From Persicaria tinctoria (taxonomy: Eukaryota > Streptophyta > Magnoliopsida > Caryophyllales > Polygonaceae), in the NCBI GenBank assembly GCA_037127255.1, contig JBANSL010000006.1, forward strand, positions 81,075,850 through 81,139,849: 64,000 nucleotides of DNA. The letters run 5' to 3'. Each line of letters opens with the position of its first letter. Positions within the stretch are counted from its first letter, which is position 1. This document shows, one piece after another, positions 53,329 through 64,000 of this stretch. A program made the translations under genes and the position numbers. The notes under the pieces are model-generated. The model was not told the DNA's origin and made no database searches. It was given only the letters and a program-made list of their open reading frames with translations.

Positions 53329-53523
53329 CTATTCGATATCACAAGCTAACATCTTGAGCTTCCCCATTGCATAAGCGTTGTGGATCGTGTATTGGAGCTG
53401 CGCTCCCCCATAAGCAGCCACATATTGCTGCAATATGTATTGTGCAGACGACGTTTCCTGCGGCAGGTTTCCAACAGGCATTGGTTCACATTCAAATGAA
53501 TTCGATAACTTGTCAAAGGGCAT
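53329..53523 (-). pseudogene. Captured exon of a DUF620-family gene
   Basis: The minus strand encodes ETSSAQYILQQYVAAYGG, then an AYAMGKLKMLACDIE end. This matches the conserved N-terminal block of plant DUF620 proteins (ETSSAQYIxQQYIAAxGG...NAYAMGKVKM), whose function is unknown. The open segment starts at 53523 with a methionine but the family's upstream region is not recognisable. Same orientation as the two neighbouring gene fragments. Confidence 0.7.
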
Positions 53524-53848
53524 TCACACAACACAACAGACTCGAAATAAATGAGGTTCGTAACATACAAACACTCAAAGAATGAGATCAACAATTTCAA
53601 GTCAAGAACAACAAATTACTATTTGTGATCAGATTTCGTTTCAGTTGAAAAGTAGATTTCAATCCATCGGAGAAATTGGCAGAAGAGCATCAACTGTATC
53701 TATAATTCCAAAATCATCATTCAAGAAACAACCTATTGCGCAGCCCTAGGAGAGAGAGAGGGGGAGAGATACTAACAATGGGGGTGTCTTTGATGATGAG
53801 GCGAGGCAAAGGCTCGATGGAGCTAACGTGCACCGGGGCAAGAGTGAT
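53524..53848. other. No gene identified
   Basis: Moderately AT-rich; a short AG run lies at about 53749-53764. It separates the captured exons from the Gypsy fragment. Confidence 0.4.
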
Positions 53849-54023
53849 ATGTCCCAACCTCCCTCATTGACCGTACAAGAAGAGGAGGAAGCCATGAGTG
53901 TCCGTTCTGACGGACCAATGACTAGAGCGAGAGCCAAGGCGATCACAAGAGCTACCGCGTCCATTATCACTCGAGGCTTCGCTTCTAAACCGGAGCAACC
54001 ACCATCATTGAGCTTATTAGTAT
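53849..54023 (+). pseudogene. Gypsy polyprotein fragment upstream of the D LTR
   Basis: From ATG 53849 it encodes MSQPPSLTVQEEEEAMS, then GPMTRARAKAITRATASI and a serine/leucine-rich end. It is the better-preserved partner of 4713-4887. Similarity ends at TTATTAGTAT, exactly where the probable LTR of element D starts. It may be the C-terminal coding end of a neighbouring copy, so the LTR could be shared by two tandem copies. Confidence 0.5.
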
Positions 54024-54024
54024 C

Positions 54025-54821
54025 TGTCGCCGACACTCCGTGTGATGCGTCTTAGCCTCCGTCGGATACCTTTCCGACGTCGTTCACATAAACTATTTAT
54101 TATTAAGACTCATTTCTATTTTTAGCATTATTTATTAATAATGGTGTGGACTTACTTTACATAGTAAGTCCAGCCCGTTAGTTAATTAAGTTCATTAGTT
54201 AATTAATTAGGGTTATTAGTATTTTCCTATAAATACTCTATTAGGGTTAATTTTCATCTTTACGTCAAATTTAGAGGATTGCAGAGCGTTGAGTTGACTC
54301 CCCTTTCCTCCTTGACGTCAAACCCTAATTTCTCTTGCTACTTAATTCCTGCTGAATTCTCGATGGAATTGATGGAAGATCGGAGTCTCATCCTCGTTTG
54401 GAAGAGATTCACCTTGCTCCGATCACCACCGCCTCTCCGCTACCGTCCCTCTGCCTTCACCACCGAACACCCTGCCGACCGAGACTAACTGCCGAGTGGT
54501 CTAAGTGGGAGAACGATCCTATGCTATCGATAATTAATTAGCAATTGCTAATTAATTGATCAAAGTCAATCGTTTTCGCCGCGTTCAACAATTTCCAACT
54601 GAAGGTCAACGTCCTTGTTTTCAATATATTTTCAATTTGAAATCGAAGTCAACTCGGGCTCTTGAATTACATACTGCCGGCACTTCAATTGGAATCCAAA
54701 TTTAATACGAGCTTCCACCGGTTCGAGTCCTATTCCATTACTCAAGGGTCGATCGACTTATACCTTTGACAACCGGACGATTGGGAGTTGTACTCGCTCA
54801 ACCCGAGTCGGGTACGTATCA
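54025..54821 (+). repeat. 5' LTR of Gypsy D
   Basis: Probable limits TGTCGCCGAC at 54025 and GTACGTATCA at 54821, two bases before the primer site. A TATA box (TATAAATA, 54228-54235) precedes AT-poor transcribed sequence. The right end is well fixed by the primer site; the left end is inferred from the break in similarity with 4713-4887 and the TG start. Confidence 0.65.
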
Positions 54822-54823
54822 AC

Positions 54824-54836
54824 TGGCATCAGAGCC
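54824..54836 (+). other. Primer-binding site of Gypsy D, tRNA-iMet type
   Basis: TGGCATCAGAGCC differs by one base from the TGGTATCAGAGC site complementary to initiator tRNA-Met, the usual primer of chromoviruses and many Copia elements. Confidence 0.85.
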
Positions 54837-55539
54837 AAGCCGGTTTTGTGAGTCCTTCGATCTTCAATTGTTCATCATCCCCTTAATCCTTATTTGTTTT
54901 TCAAAAATTGTCCTTTATCGGTTTCTACAAGTTCATCAACTTGGCCGAATTTTTTTTTACCCTGCGATTTGTGTGGTGTGAAGTGATTAGTTTCGTTGCA
55001 TTAGCTTGTTGTTTTTTCTGAACGTGCATTGAATTTTTTCTATACACCATTGTTTTTTTTTAGTTCTTTTTCATCATTTGCTTTCCTGCAGTGCTAAGTT
55101 TGGTGATTCGAAGAAAACCTCATTGAAAAAAAAAACCCTCTTATTTGGTGATTCGAAGAACACCTTCAAAAAAAAAATTGCATTTTAGTGACGCATAGCC
55201 AAAATAAGGTAATCGTTCACCTTTTTGGTTCGGCATAGCAAAAATAAGGTAACCCAGGACCTTTGGTTCGGCATAGCAAAAATAAGGTAACCCAGGACCG
55301 TATTCATTTCTGTTGTCTCTCATCTCTACTTCACATTTCATCTTCTCATTGCCACTATTTGTGCTTGATTTGGGATTTGCTCTTGTTAGTGTTTGCGGAC
55401 TAGTTGCTATAAACACCATCTTCGCCTACAACCTTAAGCCGCCCTCACGACATAGCCTACTAGCCGATTTTTGGTGTTGCATAATTAAGTTCGTTGGCAT
55501 ATCTGTGCTTGTTGCTTTCTTTTGTGCATTTTACTCGCC
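54837..55539 (+). other. Leader of Gypsy D with short direct repeats
   Basis: Untranslated leader between primer site and gag. GGTGATTCGAAGAA occurs twice (about 55100 and 55147), and a unit of about 40 bp (TTCGGCATAGCAAAAATAAGGTAACCCAGGACC) occurs twice, with a partial third at 55188. Confidence 0.6.
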
Positions 55540-56621
55540 ATGTCCAGTATTGTCATAGGTGATATCAACACCCCAGTGACGGGAGATGGTAATGGAGGTG
55601 ACAATAGACAGGGGAACACCACTGTTCTCCCTAGAGTCACTGATGACACACCTCAGGAGACTCAGTTGAACCAAGAGCAAAGTGAGATCCAAACCCTGTG
55701 GAAGCTTGTCACTGAGTTGCAAGCCAAATTAGATGCCTCTCATGGCACTTCTCAGCAGCCAGGTGGACAGGGTGGCGCTAATCCTGTCATTGACAAGGGT
55801 AAGGGTACAGTTCCTCCTTCGACATCCAAGGCTCAGTTTCAGCGCATGCACAGCACCATTGAGAGTCACCAGATTCTGCATTCAGCTACTCCTGGTTACA
55901 CTCATAGAGATAATCCTGTCTTTGATGATCCATCTGATGACGACGTGTATGACTCAGGACGACGTCAGCAGCGTCCCATCCACTTCTCGGATCGCTATGA
56001 GCCACGGACGCCACACACTGGTGGCCGAAACCGTCATTCCTCGCCTAGAGATGCTCACCATCGCCGTACCAGGCGCCCTGCTCACTATGACGACATGCCT
56101 TCAGAGTATGATACATGCCGAGATCATCCATTATCTCGTACTCCACGGCCAGGCTAAGCTGGTTACTACTCCCATACACCCCACTATGATGACTTTGAGG
56201 AGTATGACGCCGAGGAGCTCCCTCACCGAGGTATGATTAATCCTCATCAATTTCCTCCTTTAGGTGACCCTTATGAGCTGCAGCACAACCTAACTGATTA
56301 GATACCGAATGCGGAACCATTTGATGTTGATGATCGATTCCATGGACACGGAGTTGACCATCACCCCAGGGACCATCGTCCTAACCACAGGGACGATCGT
56401 CGCCAGCCTATTCATGATGCCACGCCTCCTCACCGCCAACATCGTCGTCCCCCGCGGCATCGCCATCGTGCACCACACAAGCGTTCTCCATCACCCAATT
56501 TCAGCGGGCATCGCCATCATGTAGGCGAAGCACCTCACGCTCGCCATGAGGTAAAGGTTAAAATTGATGAATTTTTGGGTGAATATTATCCTGCTGTTTT
56601 TCTAGAGTGGTTACAGGCTAC
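55540..56621 (+). pseudogene. gag: Gag N-terminal part of Gypsy D
   Basis: It starts at ATG 55540 (MSSIVIGDINTPVTGD). The first part is hydrophilic with a short helix (QEQSEIQTLWKLVTELQAKL). Then comes a His/Arg/Asp-rich stretch typical of chromovirus gag N termini, and finally the start of the gag core (KIDEFLGEYYP...FLEWLQAT). In-frame stops lie at about 56155 and 56299. The solo LTR at 56622 cuts the core; the frame continues in phase at 58647. Confidence 0.8.
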
Positions 56622-57540
56622 TGTTGTAGGAGAAAATCGAGATTGCAATAAAATATAAATAAAATAAGCAAACCGATTCCGTTCCGAGCAAATAATGTTC
56701 AAGACTTCAGGGAACAACTCAATATTGACTAGAGGCAGTCAATATCGGAGAAATCTCACTCGGTTTCGACTCCAGGGAACAACTCAATATTGACTAGAGG
56801 CAGTCAATATCGACTTAGTTCAGTCGATTTTTGGCAGCTTTCAGCAAGTCAGTCGATTTCAGGTCAGGGTCACTCAATATTGACTTATTGGAGTCAATAT
56901 CGACTTAATGGAGTCAATATCGACTAGTTCTTCCTCAAAATCGACCTGTTCAGAGACACAAACGAGCAGTGATCTTTCTGGATCGAGAGTCAGAAGTTGA
57001 TATCGACCTATAGGAGGTCAATATCGAGTAGGGCAACAGTAGGAAAAAAATAAAATAAAATAAAGAACAAAACTTTGGTAGATTTCAGAATAAACTTTAT
57101 GTAAAAGGAAACTTCCAAGATTGGGTTTGCAACGACAATAACCAAGCATGCATAAGGCAAGATAAATAACGATAATCATGCAAATTGCATCGAAGGATCA
57201 AGCTTTCGCCTTTTCCAACAATTAGACAACTCTTTCAAGAAACCCTAATTGTATCTACTGATTTTATGTTTACAATCCAAGTTGTTAGCATGGATCTCCA
57301 TTGAATGGGTAATAAACACATAAAAGGTAGTAGATGCTCAAAACATGATAAAGGTCGGATCTTTACCTCAAATACGCATGGCTATTGTCGGGCTCACCCC
57401 AACCCTAGAAGTAGGTGAACTACTCGCTCTTCATCGGAATTGTAGACATTGTTGATGTAAAAGAAACTTGCATTAAATTAAACAGAGCTTACAACCAAAG
57501 GAAGCCAATTCCGCTCTCGCTTCACAAACTCCTCTTGGCC

Positions 57541-57580
<40 letters not shown>

Positions 57581-58641
57581 CTTCCTCTCTGAAATTTAAT
57601 TTATGAAAAACTAGCCCCATGGGCTTTATTTATAGGCTTCATTCCAACCTAATCTAGGAAAGAAACTCTATCCATATCTATATCTATCTATCTATTATAG
57701 AAGATATAATCCTACTAGAAATAATTAAATCCAAACTAGATAAAACATGATAAATCCTAGGGTAATTTAATTGTTTTAACCCTTAGGATAAATAAAAAGA
57801 TAAAAAGATAAAATCTCTCAAGTCTTCATGCGCAAGGAATCTCCTCCTGAAAATATCTCCAACGAATTCGGGATAAAACTTTAAGTAAAGCCCGGAATCG
57901 ACCCGGACCCGTCGCTGTGAGTTGGTCGATATCGACGATATCGAGTCATCTTCCTCGGCTTCACTCAGTCACTCGATCTCGGCTTCCTGTGGCAATATCG
58001 AGTGGGACGTTGGTCGATATCGACTAAGTGAAGTCGATATCGAGTAGAATCTTCAGCTTCTTTCCGTCCTGACTCGGTTTTGGAAGATATTGAGTCGATT
58101 TTTGGTCGATATTGACTTACTGAGGTCAATATCGACTTCCCCTTTTTTCTTCACTTCTTGTTTCTGGGTCCATATCGGTTTGACTTTTGAATTTTCGACC
58201 AGATTGAGTCGATATTGACTAGAATGAATCAATATTGACCTGTGCTCAGTTTCTCGTTCTGTGCTCAGCTTCTCATTCTGTTCTTTAAACGCACTTTCCC
58301 GAGTCCCCGTTCGTCAGATTGATGCATATGAGCATGCGTTGGAAAGCTATTTTCGAGGGCTTCAACTCTCATGAAGACATCAGAACTTGACTAAGAATGA
58401 TGAATGCCGAAAAATGGTCTTTTATTCAGCTGCACCATCCTTAGCTTCTTCATGAGTTTCCTTTAAGCTCCAAAGTGCGTTCGATTTCTGCGAATTTGAA
58501 CAAAAACTAGTGTAGACTCTATAATTTGGCAATTAAGCATAAACTACATAGATTTTGTATAAATCCAACCCAAATGCATGAAATGCATGCAGAAATTGAT
58601 ATAAAAGTAGATATAAAACATGGCATAAAACATGGACATCA
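56622..58641 (-). mobile_element. Solo LTR of a diverged E/A/B-type family
   Basis: Limits TGTTGTAGGAG at 56622 and ACATCA at 58641, flanked by GCTAC at 56617-56621 and 58642-58646. Removing it with one GCTAC rejoins D's gag in frame. It keeps the family layout (inverted TATA near 57630, conserved blocks around 57180-57420) and shares the 58300-58500 block with the E LTR. Its motif zones read TCGATATCGA, TCAATATCGA and TCAATATTGA instead of TCGAGATCGA. A CT microsatellite lies at 57544-57577. Confidence 0.9.
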
Positions 58642-58646
58642 GCTAC

Positions 58647-59700
58647 AGAGTACACTCTTCGCTACTGTCGGATACCTGACAATGAGAAAGTGCAAGCTGC
58701 TACTTTGCACTTTAGAGGAGCAGCGAGAGTATGGTGGCATCGCTTTGTTGATGACCGCTTACGGAGGAACAAGCCACCAGTTACTGCATGGAATAAGCTA
58801 GCTTATGTAATGACGCAGAAGTATGTTCCTCAGAACTACAGAGACCAGATGAAATTTCAGATAGCTACGGCTTCTCAAGGTAACCTTACTCCTTTAGAGT
58901 TCTTTTCTAAGCTTGAGGATATGTATTACAAAGCTAACATTTCAGTGAGTCCTTCTACCTTGAGAACGAGGTTCTTGACTGGGTTAAATGCTAATATTCG
59001 TGATCCATTGGAAATCCTTCCAATTCACGACATGAATACCTTAACCCACACAACCATGCAGATTTACAACCAGGTGAAACGAAAAGCAGCAACTGCTGCC
59101 AGGTATGCTTCTAGCTCTGGTCAATTTATTAGTTCTAATGTGCGTCAGCCGAGTGCAGGAATAGGTTCCAACACTAGATCAACTCCTCAGAAAGATAGTG
59201 TAGCTGTTCCTCGCCAGCCATTAGCCAAGAACACAGCTCCCTCCGCGTCTGATAGGTCTAAAGATGCGGAATGCTTCAGATGTGGAAGCAAGGGACACTG
59301 GAAGAGAGATTGCCCTAATGCTAAAAGGGTAATGTTTATAGACCAGGTGGGTTATACTTCTTTGGATGATGACGAGCAACCTGAGCTCGTTGCGGATGAT
59401 AGCCAAGATCATGTTGAGGAAGAAGAAGCTTGTTATGCTCCAGCTACTCATGAAGGCACCATGTTGTCATTGGTAAATCGAAAGGTGCTTATAGTGAAAG
59501 AGGTCAATCCTGAGTCTCAAAGGGAAAACTTATTCCACACGAGATGCTTGGTTGAGTCTCTTGCGCTGTCCGTGATTATTGATAGAGGTAGCTGCAGCAA
59601 CCTTGTCAGTAGAAAGGTTGTTGATCACCTAAAGATCCCTACAACGCAACATCCTCAACCTTATGGTCTTCAATGGTTATCATCTCACTAAGGTACGCCT
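58647..59700 (+). pseudogene. Gag core, zinc knuckle and protease start of Gypsy D
   Basis: The gag core continues (KVQAATLHFRGAARVWWHRF, TPLEFFSKLEDMYYKA, RFLTGLNANI), then a basic linker, a CCHC knuckle CFRCGSKGHWKRDC (about 59270) and an aspartic-protease-like segment IIDRGSCSNLVS where D-S/G-G-S is usual (about 59578). A TAA near 59690 stops the frame; the rest of the protease (LLGRPWQFDR) follows at about 59790. The altered active-site triplet and the stop indicate a dead protease. Confidence 0.85.
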
Positions 59701-61274
59701 ATTGCTGAACAGTGTTCTATTTCTTTTACTATTGGTCCTTACAAGGACACTGTTGTTTGTAATGTCGCTGTTATGGACACCACCCACTTGCTGTTAGGAC
59801 GTCCATGGCAGTTCGACAGACGTGTTTTTCACGATGGTTTTCTGAACACTTATGTGTTCAATTACCATGGGAAGCGCGTCAAGCTGTTACCACTTTCCCC
59901 GAGTGAGATTTTACAGGACCAGGTAGAGCGAGATAGAACTGCAGCGGCGTATAGTCATTCCTCTACACCACCGCCGCCTGCAGGACTTCAAGGAAAAGTG
60001 GAACCACGTCTGATGCTTGCCAGACCCTCCACTATCACGGCACCTTTACGGGGAAAAGCGCCTTGTTTTTTGCTGATTCCACAACCATTTCAAGAGAGCA
60101 ATGCCGGGGATACTGCTTTGCCACCGACTATTGCAAAGCTGCTAGAAGACTATGCTGATGTCTTCCCTGATGAGCTCCCTTCTGGACTACCACCTTCGAG
60201 GGATAGAGCATCAAATTGATTTGGTGCCTGGAGCTAGCTTGCCTAATCGCCCTATTTACAAGGCTGGTCCAGAGGAAACTAATGAGCTTCAGCGACAGGT
60301 TCAGGATTTGCTGGATCGTGGCTATGTGAGGGAATCCCTAAGCCCTTGCGCAGTCCCGGTCATCCTGGTTCTTGACGCATGTGCGTCGACTGCAGAGCCA
60401 TCAATCAGATTACAGTGAAGTACAGACATCCCATTCCGAGATTAGATGACATGCTGGATGATCTATGTGGTGCATGCGTCTTCACTAAGATAGATCTGCG
60501 AAGCGGATACCATCAGATCAGGATGCAGGAAGGTGACGAGTGGAAGACGGCATTCAAGACCGAGTATGGGCTCTATGAGTGGCTTGTCATGCCATTTGGT
60601 CTCACCAATGCCCCCTCTACCTTTATGAGACTGATGAATCACGTCTTCAGAGACTATTTGGGTAAGTTTCTTGTGGTTTATTTTGATGATATTCTTGTAT
60701 ACTCACCCAATCTTGCAGATCATACTGAGCATCTCAGGCTGGTGTTAGAGAGACTTCGACAAGAGCAGCTATATGGCAATCTGGCCAAATGTAGCTTCTG
60801 TGCTCCGTCCACCATCTTCTTGGGGTTTGTAGTCTTCAAAGAGGGTTTACACATGGACCAGTCGAAGGTTGCTGCTATTCGTGAGTGGCCTCAGCCTACT
60901 ACAGCCACACAGGTTCGATCTTTCCTTAGGTTAGCTGGTTTTTATAGGCGTTTTGTTAAGGATTTCTCTACTATTGCAGCCCATTTGCATGCTTTAACAA
61001 AACGTAATGCTGTTGTTCAATGGAACCCAAAATTAGATGCTGCTTTTAATAGGTTGAAAGATGCTTTGTGTAATACACCTTTGCTGCAATTGCCTGATTT
61101 TTCTAGGACTTTTGAGATAGAGGTTGATGCTTCTAATATAGGCATAGGAGGTGTTTTACACCAAGGTCGACAACCTATTACATATTTTTCTGAGAAGTTG
61201 ACAGGTGCACAACTGAATTACTCCACATATGACAAGGATTTGTATGCCCTGATCCGAGTGCTGAAAATGTGGTA
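59701..61274 (+). pseudogene. Protease end, reverse transcriptase and RNase H start of Gypsy D
   Basis: Protease end with LLGRPWQFDRRVFHDG, then a linker and RT. A frameshift near 60195 and another near 60375 break the RT N terminus (LPPSRD/...GIEHQIDLVPGAS...; VILV/...MCVDCRAIN). The remaining RT is good: [30 protein letters not shown] and the catalytic box YFDD (about 60678). RNase H follows with [16 protein letters not shown] and [17 protein letters not shown] at about 61273 ends the frame. This order (PR-RT-RNase H-INT) and tRNA-Met priming fit the chromovirus branch of Ty3/Gypsy. Confidence 0.9.
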
Positions 61275-62217
61275 ACACTACATCTGGCCACGTGAGTTTG
61301 TGATCCACAGCGACCATGCCGCCTTACGTTGTCTGAAGAGTCAGGCGCTGCTGTGTAAGAGACATGCTCGCTGGGTGGAATTTCTAGAGGCCTTTCCTTA
61401 TGTCGTCCAGCAGAAGAAAGGTAAAGACAACATTGTTGTTGATGCGTTTTCTAGGAGGTATGTTCTCATTACTTCTGTTCAGTCACGTGTGTTAGGATTT
61501 GGCTTAATTCGTGATTTATATGTTTCTGATGAATTTTTTAAGCCCATTCTAGACATTTGCTTGAGTAATAGGGAGCATGCTAGTTTCTATTTGCATGATG
61601 GTTTTCTGTTTAAGGCTGGTAAGTTATGCATTCCATCATGTTCTATTCGCTTACTCTTGGTCCGGGAAGCACATGATGGTCGAGGTCATTTTGGTGTTTC
61701 CAAGACTCTTGGTGTTCTACGTGAGCACTTCTTTTGGCCCCATATGGCATGACAGGTAACACGCTACGTTCGAGCTTGTGTCACCTGTCACCGTGCCAAG
61801 GCAAGTTCTCAGCCACATGGCCTTTACCAGCCATTGCCTATTCCATCCGGCCCGTGGGAGGACTTGTCTATGGACTTTGTCGTTGGTTTGCCGATGTCTC
61901 GCAAGGGACAAGATGCGATATTTGTCATTGTTGATAGGTTTTCAAAGATGGCCCACTTTGTGGCTTGTAAGACCACAAATAGTGCCTCTGAGATTGCGAC
62001 TATATTCTTTGACAATGTCGTTCGTTTCCATGGGATACCGCATACCATCGTCTCTAATAGAGACTCTAAATTTGTTGGACAATTTTGGAGGACTCTATGG
62101 GGAAAGCTTGGTACAAAACTCTTGTTTTCAACCAGCTATCATCCCCAAACGGATGGCCAAACAGAAGTGACCAATAGGAGATTGGGAGCATTACTTCGGA
62201 CCATGCTCAACGCCAAC
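61275..62217 (+). pseudogene. RNase H end and integrase of Gypsy D, truncated
   Basis: It continues with the RNase H end ([24 protein letters not shown]), then the integrase zinc-binding region (HDGRGHFG...CVTCHRAK, with an in-frame TGA at about 61750). The catalytic core shows D in [10 protein letters not shown] in SNRDSKFVG and E in [14 protein letters not shown]. The frame is cut at 62217 by an LTR of the E/A/B family. The C-terminal part, including any chromodomain, lies beyond that insertion, outside the window. Confidence 0.9.
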
Positions 62218-64000
62218 TGTTGTGAGTTGAATCTGCCATGTTTTACATCAACTTTTAAATCAATTTCTGTACACATTGTATTCATTTGGGTTTAGATAGT
62301 ACATAATCTATGTAGTTTATGTTTATTTGCCAAATTTTGGAATCTACACCAGTTTCTGTTTAAATCGCAGAATTCGAGGCTTTTTACAGCAATTCTACAG
62401 AAGGTCGGAAAAGCTCGGAAAACCACTACAGAAGTCCAAGGTCAAAGCAGCAACGGAACCAGTCGAATCGAGCCGAGGAACCAGACTACTCGATCTCGAG
62501 TAGACCTTACTCGACCTAGACGAGCATGTCCGAGCACAGCCTTGTCGACAGAGCCTGATCGAGCAAGCCATGCCAACCCGGCTCCGGACCCAACTCGATC
62601 TCGACAAGCCCTAGTCGAGATCGACGAAGCCCAGACACCACACCCGGAGTCGAGAAGAGTTGATCGAGAAGCCAAGGACGAGAAGCCGAGCAACCTTACT
62701 CGATCTCGACAAGAAGTGGTCGAGATCGACAAGCCACCCAGAGCAAGTCCAAGGAGGAGTCCTCGACGAGACCACCGAGAGCCATCTTCGACGAACCTTA
62801 CTCGATCTCGACTACGCCTTGTCGAGATCGACGAGCGCCTGAGTCCAGATCCGAGCCAGTCGAGTAAACCCACTCGAGAAGACCTAGTCGGCAACACTTG
62901 TCTACTCGATCTCGAGGAGGCTTTGTCGAGGTCGACGAGCACCAGGAGCCAAGACTGAGCCACATCGAGCAGAGCTAGCCAGGAAGTCCAGTCGACGATC
63001 CACCCTACTCGAGGTCGACGAGCCCTTGTCGAGGTCGAGTAGGCCAGTGTCCAGAAACGCGTCAACGAAGACCTGTCCGAGTAGACTTGGGATTCCTTGG
63101 GGCCGAAGGGGGAAGATTCTATCCAAATCCGTCAAGTTCTATCTATGGAAGACGCAATCTATCAAGACATGAAGACTTACCCTATTTAGTTTTATCTTTT
63201 CCTTTTAGATTTATTTCCTCAAAGCAATTTATTTATCCTTTCAAGTTTTAGATATAATTTTAGATAGAGATAGATATTTCTTTCCTAGATTAGCTAGGGA
63301 AAGAAGACTATAAATAAGGCCCTAGGGGGCTCAGTTTTATTCATACAATTCCAATTTCAAGACACAATTAGTTAGTTACATAAAGAGAAGTTTAGGAGTT
63401 CTAAGGTTTTTAAGGTTTTGGCTTTCTGCGAAAGTTGATTGCCGGAATTGTAAAGGCTTTGAATTTAGTTTTAATGCAATTTAGTTCTTTTCATCAATCA
63501 ATGTCTGTTATTGCGATGAGGCGTGAGTAGTCCACCCACTTCTGGGGCTGGGGTGAACCCGACGGTGGCCATGTGAGGCGATGCGATAAAGGTCAGATCT
63601 TTTTGTGCGATTCATCTTCTATCCCTGTGAGCATGATTCTTTTGCGAGAGTTGAAGGTGATCCTTGTTTGTGTTATTGAAGCGAAAGTGATCTTAATGCA
63701 ACTTGGATTAATTATGTGAAAAGGGTTAGTAACAATTAGGGTTTATGCCAAAGCCTCTATATGCCTATTTGTTAATGACGAAAGTTATTTGATGGAAAGC
63801 ATGATCTTTTATGCCTTTATGTGTTACTTTGCATGGTTACCGTTGTGGTGTTGATACCCTGGCTTTGGAAGTCTTTTAGCATATTGAGTTTATTTCCGTC
63901 AAAATTCTGAGTTTTGTTCAAAATCTGCAATTTATATTTTCTGCGTTCTTGTCGAGATAGAGGAGAAACTCGTCGAGATCGAGTAGGTTGTCGTCGATCT
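62218..64000 (+). mobile_element. LTR of the E/A/B family inserted in Gypsy D (right edge outside window)
   Basis: It starts TGTTGTGAGTTGAATCTGCC at 62218 and runs to the window end. It has the U3 TCGA-NN-TCGA zone (62480-63060), a TATA box (63310-63317) and the start of the U5 zone (from about 63950). Its target duplication should be CCAAC (62213-62217). Whether it is a 5' LTR or a solo LTR cannot be seen here. It lacks the extra block found in the E LTR, so it groups with A and B. Confidence 0.9.

Noticed and set aside
54279..54488. 69-codon frame before the D primer site
   Set aside because: It lies within the probable LTR downstream of the TATA box; no domain and not conserved in phase.
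1..64000. LTRs at the two window ends as the two ends of one giant element
   Set aside because: They belong to different subfamilies, the left one has its own gag behind it, and the right one is inserted in element D's integrase.

Overview
The window is heterochromatin-like repetitive DNA from a flowering plant, probably a eudicot. The evidence is plant-type Ty3/Gypsy retrotransposons (tRNA-Asp-primed and tRNA-Met-primed), an L1-type LINE with a plant-style RNase H tail, a Helitron, Mutator-like and Stowaway-like DNA elements, and short captured exons of plant genes (EDEM-type mannosidase, TCP-1 epsilon, theta glutathione S-transferase, DUF620, a TPR protein). I see no intact host gene. Almost every long open frame belongs to a transposable element.

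Layout. 1-3400: 5' LTR and decayed gag of a tRNA-Asp-primed Gypsy element (E, + strand). 3401-5362: unassigned sequence with a 71-bp tandem duplication and a small Gypsy fragment. 5363-8432: 5'-truncated LINE with a long intact frame, probably inserted in the 3' part of a TPR gene fragment (8444-8834). 8903-9566: fold-back MULE-type MITE with a perfect 9-bp target duplication. 10452-14410: non-autonomous Helitron (- strand).

14891-44680 is a nest of insertions. A Pack-MULE-like element carrying EDEM exons is split by Gypsy C (16891-43414, Tat lineage, - strand, TSD ATGCA). C is split by Gypsy B (22140-40949, - strand). B is split by Gypsy A (28295-37663, - strand, TSD AGTGG, nearly identical LTRs). 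Removing the layers in order rejoins the flanking sequences, except at the right edge of B, where a tandem remnant and a deletion replaced part of C's reverse transcriptase.

44681-53800: AT-rich DNA with a SINE-like fragment, a Stowaway-like MITE, a long field of TTGCACAAC-type repeats in opposite orientations, and three gene fragments captured side by side. 54025-62217: a decayed chromovirus-like Gypsy (D, + strand). Its gag is split by a solo LTR (TSD GCTAC) and its integrase by another LTR of the E/A/B family (62218 to the window end).

The most unusual system is the E/A/B family. At least six LTRs of it lie in 64 kb, and a diverged relative forms the solo LTR. Copies A and B encode gag and protease, then a repetitive linker, then only an integrase-C-terminus-like stretch; reverse transcriptase, RNase H and the integrase core are absent from both, so they must be mobilised in trans. 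A dispersed motif, TCGA-NN-TCGA, fills two zones of each LTR and also the coding linker, where it is read as L-V-E/D-V/I/L-D repeats.
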